64,000 bases of DNA from Larix kaempferi. Taxonomy: Eukaryota > Streptophyta > Pinopsida > Pinales > Pinaceae. The stretch spans positions 5,423,001 to 5,487,000 of the forward strand of contig BSBM01000319.1 in NCBI GenBank assembly GCA_027924585.1, written 5' to 3'. The position numbers and the translations under genes are program-made. Below, piece after piece: positions 55,187 through 64,000 of the stretch. Each line of letters opens with the position of its first letter. The stretch's first letter is position 1. Below the pieces are notes generated by a model. The model was given only the letters and a program-made list of their open reading frames with translations. It was not told the DNA's origin and did not search any database.

Positions 55187-58100
55187 TGTAACATCCTGAA
55201 AAATTCACAAAATTTTAAAATAGCATTAAATGTTGAAAATGCTAATGCGGAAATAAAATGAATGCTAAATCTTTTAACTAATAATTAATTATGATGACGA
55301 CAAGTCTACACTAAGATGCTATTGGATGTTCAGTTGTATTTTTATAATACTTATGTCAATGTTCTGTCAATTATAATTGTTTACAAGTGCTAACTACTGT
55401 TCTTCTTTTGATGATGAAAGGGGTCCTGAGGGTACCCCGAGGGTTACTTAGCATTCGTGCTAAAGCATTTGAATCGTTCCTTTCGCAGATTACAGGTAAG
55501 AGCTTTAATGTTTATGAAGTGTGACAGAAGAGTTCCTAACTAGTTTCAGTAATCTCCAATGTCTTAATGGTTTTAGAGAATAATGTCGAAATGCAACCGA
55601 TGAGATCTCTTCCGTTAATATATGGTTTTCATATTAATATGCATGATTGCTATGTACTTCTTGCTCTACCCTATGTTATGCAAACTTCATGTAATTACCA
55701 AGATGGTTCTATTATATACAACTGTATGTAATTATCGTACAAATACTTTGATATATTGACTATATGTAACTATTGTGCATTTCTAATGTGCAAGAACTAT
55801 ATGCCATGTCATATGCATATCCTATAGTATAAACTATATGTCACCTTCAATATAATTCCTATATTGTAAACTATTCACAAGTTCTATGTATTTCCTATAA
55901 CATGCAAAATCTATTTAATCGTATAATTCCCAATGCTTACAAACTATATGCAAGTTCTATTTATAAGTTAACACTATATGCAAATTCCTATAGCATATAC
56001 TATATGAGAATTCTAATAAATTTCTATAACATGTAAACTATATGCATAGGCTTGTGCCTTATTCCTATACACCAAACACTATAACCAAAAGTATACAATC
56101 GTCGTGACCCTTTTGAACCATATAATTGATACCATTTATATAACTAGATCTTACAAAAACAAACTATACTTATCGCATGATACATGTTATGACAGGGTGA
56201 CAACCATATTCAATGTAGCAACATGTGATAAGGTTTGGATATTAATGAAGTAGTGGAAAATGTGCTGGCAAGCATTCGCATCCACCCTTGGCATTTAATA
56301 CTCCCATCAACCGGTTTAGTGGAAAATCTCCGTGGCTGCCAACGTGGTTCTTAACACATGAAGGTAATGTGACAGGTCAGTTAACAAGGTCGAGTTGTAA
56401 ATGATTTAGCTTAAAAGCTGTCCTAGCTGGTCTCCACGGTGGCCAAGGTTATTAATGTCGTCATAACTATGGTAGTTGCTTGGGGATACGAGGTGCTGAT
56501 CAAGTGAATCTCCACTGTTGATCAGACGTGGGTCTTGGACTTCAAAACTTAACCCTAATCTCCACTATGTTCGAAGTTATTGTTTTCCCTTGGCACTCAT
56601 TTTTTGTTGAGAGCGGTTTTGGGGAGAGGCCGACATGCCGAGAAACTTCAGGGTTCCAGTTGCAGGTGTTTGGGAGATTCTCCACGATTCGAATTCGTGA
56701 CTTGTTGGCGTTTTTCTGTTACTAGTCAATAGTTTAAGAGTCGAGCTTTACTATGAGAGTTTACAACATTTTGATTGATGATGAAGGCACCAAGGCTGAT
56801 AGTAAGCTCGTATGTAGGTTGAACCAGTGGTCGATCTTCTGTATATGTTGAATGGTAGTTATCTGAGTTGTTTTCAAACTTTATTGCACTCGGCAATGAG
56901 ATGGTGGTTACGATTCCCCATAGGCTATGGCACCATTATTCCAAAAAATAACTATTAAAGGTAATGTTTCAGGTTTTGAACCTGCCCCTTCTAATTTGTT
57001 TAATAGTTGTAGTTAATGTTATTTCGTTTTACTGAAACTTCTGTTATGATACGTTTTTTACCATACCTTGACTGCTTGGCAGGTTCTTTTGAAATTCGGT
57101 TACCAAGCTTGAGTTTGAAATCTGTCAGCTGTAAGGGAAATGGTAAGCTTCGATGGTTACCCTGTTGCTTCGGTTAGGTGACTGTTGGATCTTCATGTGT
57201 TCTTAGCCGAGACTTCATGTTTATCTTGGGCTATGGGAAGTGACCACCGTCGAAATATTGTGAGCTGTCTGGCATCCTGGGGAGGATGAAATCCTCAACC
57301 CATTCGTCGTTAACTTGTGGTGTTGTTTTTTAGCGTAGATAATTTGTAAATGAATGTAAATGTTGAGAGGGTTTTATCCCTCGGCTAAACTAGATATACA
57401 AAGATTTTGGTTCCTGTTACTTGATGATGTTTACTTGTGTTGAAAACTGTGAGCCATGCTCTAGGTTTGTGATAATTTAATGTTTGAACTATTGTGCGAT
57501 TATAATAGCTACGTGCCAAAGGTTTTTCTCTTGTTCCTTGCAGTCAAAACCCTACCCTGAGGGTTTCGATGGTAGGCTTTGATAGTTCCGTGTTTAACTA
57601 AAAACTATGCTATCGTTTCGATAATGGCCGAGAGCCAACTCAATGTTTTTTATTTGAAAACTTTGAAATAAAATCTAGTGTTCATGTAATTATATGGTTT
57701 GTTTCAATTAATGTTTAAGTACGTATTCAAAGATGTTTGAACATGAAATCTTAATCTATTTGGAAACTGATAATATCCGAGTTGCTATTTCGAATATAAG
57801 GGTTTGGCCAAAGAGTTGTTAAGGATGCTAATTAATAAGTGAAAAAGAGTTGGGGTTCTTCCTGTGATGAGAGTGTTTGAATTTAATAACTGTAATTGAT
57901 AACTAAATCAAAGCATGAGATATGGATACTGAAATGAAATAGTAATATACAGTGATGCTATTATTTGCGAATGATAAGTATCGATTTAGCGTTATAAGTA
58001 CTGAGTAGCAACTATGTGTAAAAAGAATATTTAAATTGCAACTGTTAAATTTTTACGAATGATGATGCCTGAAATAAGTGGAATTATAACACCTTACTAT

Positions 58101-59332
58101 TGGAAAGAATAATAATAGAATGCATAGCATTAGCTTTCAAAGAGGAAAATAGATAGTGATAAATTGAAAACCCTAGTTCTGTGCAAAGATGAAATGTTTA
58201 CCTTTGTTACTAAATAAAGAAAATGCCACAATATTTATTTTATGATATGTTGTTCTATATTCTGAGTTTATACATATATAATTGATATTGCAGATTTAAA
58301 AGAAACACCACAGTGTTAGTCTAATCATTCACTTGGCATTCTGCCCATCAATCATCTATCTTAATTCTACTTCTCTGTACTAGAGTACTATACAGAAAAC
58401 AGTATGGGAAAAATGCAGAGAAGATATTTAATCAATCATCTCATTTACTTAACCATCATTATACAAAATCATACCTAAGTCAGAAATTGAAACAGTTACT
58501 TATGTATGCCATTAACTGTAAATACTAAATCTACAAATGCAGAAAATCATTTAACTATAAATAAATAAGATAGAACGGTAGAACCTGATGAATATAGGAG
58601 AAACAAACAACCCAAGGAGCCTGTTCCACCCAACCTACTCCTGAAGACAGCCAAATTACTTGCCATAGGACCCTCGAGCCTGTTCACTGAACCACTAGGA
58701 AGAAGAATCTGTAGAAGCTTTAGGTAGGTCATCAACTTGCAGCAACAATGTAGATCATTCATTCATATAGACTTAGCAGTCAAAGAGACCTGCACCAACA
58801 CCTCTGGTTTTCTTCTCAAAATCAATTTCAACAGACTCACAATGCACATCCACTTAGCCTCCCTATTCGAATCTCTCAGTCATCACCTGATACACTTGAG
58901 GAATTATTTCTGCAGAAAATAATTATGGAGCTCCCTCCTCAATTCGAATTGCCTTCTCTAGGCTTCCTAGGCCTTTTTAGTGGTTAAACTGGTTATTAAT
59001 GAGCTAACAGCTCTGTTCCACCCACCTGGAGGATAATGCCACAATTTTAGGGGTAGTTGTCCCATAACCAACAGCTAGTGGTGGAGTGCAAATGCTGACA
59101 CCTGTCCCATGCCTTCTAACAGCTTCCATTCCTCCTAGTGGGCCAGTGAATACTCATTTAACAGTTCCCCTTGGTGTTTGTCTCCTGTTTTAATTTATTA
59201 AATAATAATAATATGTCATTACAATCATCTTTGACCAGATTTGGTCATAATTACAAAACTTTGTAATTATAATTTAACATAATGTTTTTGCAATAAAATA
59301 AATATTCTCAAAATTTGGGTAGGTGACACACA
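55187..59332 (-). repeat. Putative 3' LTR of element G (about 4.1 kb)
   Basis: In sense, AAGGGGGGG (about 59333-59341) is followed by TGTGTGTCACC, and the far end reads GGATGTTACA at 55187, giving TGT...ACA ends. The first about 150 bp are AT-rich. No coding domain was found in this 4.1 kb. 55690-56090 has degenerate repeats built on AAACTATATGCA. Without the 5' LTR the boundaries are inferred. Confidence 0.5.
55690..56090. repeat. Degenerate AACTATATG-rich repeats
   Basis: The block AACTATATGC or AACTATATGT recurs irregularly (for example 55747, 55796, 55842, 55947, 56035), with TTCCTATA and AAGTTCTAT between. An old, diverged array within the putative LTR. Confidence 0.55.
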
Positions 59333-59368
59333 CCCCCCCTTAAGTCTCAACATCGTCCTCGATGTTGT

Positions 59369-59640
59369 TCATTCATTTTCTGAGTGTTCTTGAAACAGAG
59401 CTGGGTATGCTACCCGCATACTACTCTCCAACTCCCAGGTTGCCTCTTCTAGGCTAAGGTGCTTCCATTGCACCTTTACCTGCCCAATGGTGCGATTCCG
59501 AAGTAGAGTTTCCCTCCTTTCGAGGATACAATCCGGTTCCACCTGAAAATCGCCGTCTTGTTCCACCTATACATCATTCCAATTTATAACATGAGCAGCA
59601 TCATGTACATATTTCTTTAAAACTGAAATATGAAAAAACA
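59369..59640 (-). pseudogene. Element G chromodomain
   Basis: 59566-59369 carries the chromodomain (ILERRETLLRNRTIGQVKVQ then WKHLSLEEATWELESSMR). A TAG at 59567-59569 and a one-base insertion in a T-run near 59630 separate it from the integrase frame. The chromodomain fold residues, including the aromatic W and the EEATWE segment, are kept. Confidence 0.9.
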
Positions 59641-60650
59641 TTATGTATTCTTAGATTTGGTGGCAAAACTAGTTGGTATGCCACGGGTCTGACTCTTGAC
59701 AAGATTTCGAAAGGACCACAATACCTGGGTGCCAGCTTGGCACAGCTTCCCAATTTTAATGAGCTCTTCTTCGGTCTTACCTTAATGAAAACATGCTCAC
59801 CAACCTGGAACTCTTTATGAGTCCTCTTAAGATCTGCTTGACTCTTTTGCCTATCTTGGGCAACTTTAAGATTTCTTTGTACCTGTTTCACGGTTAGTTC
59901 TATTTCCTTCAACAATTCAGGTCCTAAAATAACTCTATTAACTGGGTCATTCCAAGAAACTGGTGTATTGCAATTCCTACCATAAATAATTTCAAAAGGG
60001 CTAAGCCTGGCTGATGCATGGTAATGGTTGTTATATGCAAATTCTGCTAAATACAAGTAGTCCTCCCACTTACCAGGTTGGTACATAACATACATCCTTA
60101 GCATGTCTTCCAATATCTGATTTACTCTTTTCGTCTGTCCATCCGTTTGTGGATGAAATGTTGTGTTGAAGTTTAAGGTTGTATTCAATCCTTTAAACAA
60201 AGATCTCCAGAAGTTTCCAGTAAACTTAGAATCACGGTCTGAAACTATCACTTTTGGTATTCCATGTAATCGAAAAATCTGTTTCATAAAAAATTCTTCA
60301 ATATCTGAAGCCTTATAAGTAGTTTTTACTGGTATAAAATGTGCTGCCTTGCTGAGTTTATCCACTACCACCATGATAGAATCATTTTGTTTCTGATTCT
60401 TGGGTAGTCCAGTAATAAAATCTATGCCTATGATCTCCCATTTCCAACTAGGTATAGGTAATGGCTGTAACAGTCTAGCCGGATGCTGATGTTCAACCTT
60501 TACTCTTTGGTAGTCAATGCATTTAGCTATATATTTTGCTACTTCATCCTTCATCCCGGGCCAATAATAATATTTCCGTAACATAGTTATGTTTTTCTGA
60601 TAACCTGGATGACCAAAATAATGACTTTTGTGCATCTCATTTAAAATCAA
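59601..60650 (-). pseudogene. Element G integrase with two catalytic-site changes
   Basis: 349 codons. The zinc finger reads SHYFGHPGYQKN and KCIDYQRVK, where the last Cys of HHCC is Tyr (TAC, 60510-60512). The core has GIDFITGLPK (first Asp) and VSDRDSKFTGNFW (second Asp), but QTDGQTKRVNQ has Lys (AAA, 60129-60131) where the DDE family has its Glu. The GPY/F-type C-terminal part (KLAPRYCGPFEIL) is present. Both substitutions are G-to-A on the sense strand. With the chromodomain cut off by a frameshift, the copy is inactive. Confidence 0.93.
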
Positions 60651-62312
60651 TTTTTTTTATCTTTAGTATGTTGGGCACATATAATCTGTCCTTGTACAGC
60701 AGCAATCATTTTCTTTTAACTTGAAATCTGCCATAGAATTTTCATAATTACTTTTTGTTGTCTTTTCATGTAAATTTCTGTACTCTTCATCCATTTTAAT
60801 CCCTTCGAAAATCTGATTTTCTAAATCTGTTGTGTATGTACTGATGGCTGAAATAAAATTTAACTTTGCATTACGACTTAAAGCATCAACAACCTTGTTC
60901 TCTTTACCCTTTATATGCTGAATTTCAAAATCATATTCACTTAGAAAGGTTAGCCATCTAGCTTGTCTAGCATTCAAGTTCGTTTGATCTAGTAAATACT
61001 TCAGCCCCATGTTATCTGTCATCAAAGTAAATTTTCTGCCAATAAGATGGTGACGCCACATTTTTAAGGCGTGTATTACTGCTAATAATTCCATATCATA
61101 TGTAGAGTAATTTTTCTCATGTATTTTCAGCTTTCGAGACTCATATGCAACAGCATGTCCTTCTTGTGTTAGGACTCCATCGAGTCCGTCATTACATGCA
61201 TCGGTGCATACTATAAAACCTTTATTAGGATCTGCAATTCTCAGAATAGGTGCTGTAGTTAGTAATCCCTTTAACTTCTTAAAACTGTTTGCACACTTTT
61301 GATCCCATACAAACTTCTTCCCCTTCTTCTGTAAGGAGGTTATGGGGCTTGCAATCTTCGAAAAACCTTCTATGAATTTTCTAGAATATCCTGTAATCCC
61401 CATAAACAATCGTACGTCCGACACATCCTTAGGAACCGACCATTCATTAATGGCTTTTATCTTATCGAGATCAACCGAAATTCCTTCCTTAGAGATTATG
61501 TGACCTAAATAATGAATCTTATCCTTGTGAAAGTCACACTTATTAAACTTAGCATATAACTGATGATCTCTCAGAACTTGTAAAATAATACGTAGATGTT
61601 CGTCATGTTCTTCCTTACTTTTAGAATATACTAAAATGTCATCTATGAACACAATGATGAATTTATCCAAATACTTGTGCAAAATATTATTCATTAAGCA
61701 CATAAATACTGCCGGGACATTAGTCAACCCAAATGGAATGACCACGAACTCATAATGTCCATAACGAGTTCTAAAGGCTATTTTAAAAATATCCTCATCC
61801 TTCACACGAACTTGATGATATCCTAACTTTAAATCAATCTTTGAAAATATCGTTGCTCCACACAGCTGATAAAGTAGATCGTCGATGCGGGGCAACGGAT
61901 ATCGATTCTTGATTGTCATCTTGTTCAGTTGGCAATAATCTATGTAAAGCCTTAAAGTGTCATCCTTCTTCTTAACAAAAATAACAGGTGCTCCCCAAGG
62001 AGACACGCTAGGTCTTATATAGTTTTTATCAATCAGTTCCTTCAACTGTGATTTTAACTCATTTAATTCCAATATGTTCATCCTATATGGAGCTTTGGAA
62101 TTCGGTACCGCACCCGGTACCAGCTCAATGGTAAAATCTAGATCCCTCTTTGGGGGTAATCCTGGAATATCTTCTGGAAAAACATCCAGGAATTCTTTTA
62201 GGATAGGTATATCTTCTAGTTTCAGTTTGTCCTCTTTTGTAATTGACTCCTCATGTACTACATTCACTGCAAACATCTTACATCCTTTTCTAATTGCTCG
62301 TTTTACTTGCAT
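60651..62312 (-). pseudogene. Element G reverse transcriptase and RNase H
   Basis: 549 codons from ATG 62312. RT motifs are [28 protein letters not shown] and [10 protein letters not shown] (YxDD variant, both Asp present). RNase H reads [29 protein letters not shown] and [12 protein letters not shown], with Asp, Glu and Asp in place. Near 60711 and 60657 a one-base loss and a one-base gain in an A-run shift the frame out and back, so the 20-odd codons between, ending in two stops, are out of frame. The protein is otherwise the best-preserved part of G. Confidence 0.92.
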
Positions 62313-62321
62313 AGCTGAAAA

Positions 62322-62735
62322 CTATCTAAGTGATGTCTTTCTAGGAATACCCTTCACTTCTACTGTTTCTTCTTCATCATTTAGACAGGTAAAACTTTTC
62401 TCATAACAATTCAAAATAACATGATGTGCTTCTAACCAGTCCATTCCAATTAAGATGTCATAGGATCCTAAAGGTAAAACATTTAGCTTGGTTCGTGTTT
62501 TTAACTGATTCATAGATAAAACACAGCTTTCAACAAAATCAAACACTTTTCTTTTTGTTCCCATTGCTAGTCTAACTGGCCAGGATTTATTAAATTTTTC
62601 TGTTTTCAGATTAAAATTTTCTACAATACTTGGAGATATATAACTCAGGCTAGCGTCAAGATCAATCAAAATAGAAACAGGGTGGTTTTGTAGCATACCT
62701 TCAATCTCTACCATAGAGACTTGATGCTCCGCTTA
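62322..62735 (-). pseudogene. Element G protease with altered active site
   Basis: 62714-62322 reads ILIDLDASLSYISPSIV where gypsy proteases have Asp-Ser/Thr-Gly. The Asp is kept, but the next two residues are Leu and Asp (62655-62663). The ILIGMDWLEAHHV motif of the family follows. The frame is closed by TAA (62733-62735) upstream and TAG (62322) downstream, both fitting C-to-T changes of Gln codons. Confidence 0.88.
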
Positions 62736-64000
62736 CCTGTTGTCTAGAGCTGCATTAATTCTGGGGATCTCTCTTGACAAGTCTCCCACAGTAGGTTCAG
62801 CTTGTATGGAGTGAATATTATTGGTTGTCCGCTTCTTATTGGGACAGTTTGAAGCATAATGAGGTCCTTGACACTCAAAACATTTTATAGGTGTCATCTG
62901 GTCATTAGTTCTGGTAACAGTGGGTGTATTTCTAGGAGCTGTAAAATTCTGCTGTTGATTATTTCTGGGACTGTTTCCTTGAAAATTTCGATTTGGAAAG
63001 TTTTTCTTTTGAAAACCAGAATTTCCATTGAACCTGAAATTCTTCTTCTTCAGCACAAAGTTGTTGGGTTTATTATTTTTCCAGTTAGATATCCCTTCTC
63101 TTTTCCGGTTCTTATCATAATAGAAAGTTGCTTTCCTCATGGCTTTTTCTAAGGTCTTTGGGTTGTCATACTCTATTATGTCCTTGATGTTGAAAGGTAG
63201 AAAACTCAGGTACTTCTGAATCTTTGGTTTCTCCTCCACAAGGTATGGCACATACCTTAGAAAATTCAGAAATTTGTTGTTCAGCTCTTTCATGTTCATG
63301 GTTCCCAGTCTTAAATCATAAAATTCCTTGGACTTTTCTTCGTAATATTGTTCAGATAGGAACTTCTTCTTGAAATACTGTTTAAAAGTGCTCCAATTCA
63401 CATCCTTGTCCTGGATGCCCTTTACTCTTTTGATGTCCTGCCACCAAATGTCTGCCTTCCCGATCAGGTTGTATATGGTCATCTTTGCTTTCAATGATTC
63501 TGAATAATCATAAATTTGAAAGTATTTCTTCATGCCGGACAACCATGCTTCAGTTGTCTCTCCTTTCTCAGTTTCACCATTGAAGGTTGGGGGTTTGATC
63601 TTCTTGAACTCCCCAGAAATCTGCTCATACTATTTATGGCTTTTTCTTTTTGGTTTGTAATCCCCTTTGCTGCTATCACTTGAATAATTATGTTTCTTTT
63701 TACGTGTCTCAATGGCAGTTACTGATGATGTTGAATTGTTATTCTCATCATCAGTTTTCACTTTCTTATCCTTGTTCCCATGAGGTAAGTCTTCAATCTT
63801 GGAGGTACTTTCAACCCTTCTATCATGTTCATCAGTTGGGCACTGATCGAACTGTACTTGGTTTAGTTCTTCTTGTGCCTTCAAAATTCTCTCATTATCC
63901 TGTTTAACAGATCTTATTTTTGCTTTCAAATCCTGAAATGCATGTAACAATTCTGATGAATTGTCATTCAATTCACCATGGACTTCTTCTTCATAATGTT
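62733..64000 (-). pseudogene. Element G gag
   Basis: The frame runs from the right edge to the TAA at 62733 with one TAG at 63630-63632. The gag core (IGKADIWWQDIKRVKG, LRLGTMNMKELNNKFLNFL) is followed by an Asn/Lys-rich linker and a complete CCHC knuckle (CFECQGPHYASNC). The right-hand 113 codons are acidic and helical (LLHAFQDLKAKIRSVKQDNE). The start lies beyond base 64000. Confidence 0.88.

Larger units (their letters stand above)
55187..64000 (-). mobile_element. Gypsy chromovirus G (Tekay/Del-like), continues off the right edge
   Basis: Minus-strand gag, protease, RT, RNase H, integrase and a C-terminal chromodomain lie largely in one original frame, followed by a polypurine tract and a long putative LTR. 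The chromodomain (QVEPDCILERRETLLRNRTI, HLSLEEATWELE) is of the Tekay/Del type. The 5' LTR and gag start lie beyond 64000. Several nonsense, frameshift and active-site changes make this copy inactive. Confidence 0.9.

Overview
The window is plant nuclear DNA made almost entirely of nested, decayed transposable elements, with one probable host gene. It contains L1-like LINEs with a plant-type RNase H, Ty1/copia and Ty3/gypsy chromovirus elements, initiator-Met tRNA primer sites, a tRNA-derived SINE, and a GT-AG intron gene. The density, age range and nesting suggest a large-genome seed plant. A gymnosperm is plausible, because the extra ORF downstream of the gypsy pol near 35.7-38 kb resembles repeat proteins I associate with conifers; that is an impression from memory, not a search result.

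Layout. 1-6.5 kb: minus-strand L1-like LINE (I) with both ORFs recognisable but broken. 6.5-8.6 kb: low-coding DNA, possibly an old LTR. 8.6-12.3 kb: second, older plus-strand LINE (II) ending at an (AT)n tract. 13.3-21.0 kb: copia element A with both LTRs. It is interrupted by a 5'-truncated LINE (III) with a 19-21 bp target duplication and by an inverted-repeat/tandem-repeat insert. 21.06-26.2 kb: copia-like element B, mostly non-coding, with three tandem repeat systems, followed by a piece of A-type LTR carrying a SINE. 26.6-29.2 kb: AT-rich intergenic DNA with local duplications. 29.19-30.33 kb: two-exon host gene of unknown function (267 aa).

31.1-38.1 kb: gypsy element C with broken pol and a downstream extra ORF, part of it tandemly duplicated. 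About 39.0-42.1 kb: degraded minus-strand copia E. 42.94-49.64 kb: the youngest element, complete chromovirus D, with 998-bp LTRs differing at about six positions, a 5-bp target duplication and a 1,411-codon open gag-pol frame. That frame lacks the protease catalytic Asp and is preceded by one stop in gag. 51.1-55.2 kb: degraded minus-strand gypsy F, carrying a 587-bp solo LTR with a 5-bp target duplication. 55.2-64.0 kb: minus-strand Tekay/Del-like chromovirus G, running off the right edge, with a probable 4.1-kb 3' LTR and several inactivating changes.

Nothing here acts as an operon or a pathway. The content is a record of sequential insertions: LINE III after A; SINE after the A-type LTR fragment; solo LTR, D and probably G after F. 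The main candidates for follow-up are the host gene, the extra ORF of C, the repeat architecture of B, and the protease substitution in D. I found no CRISPR array, rRNA gene or functional tRNA gene.
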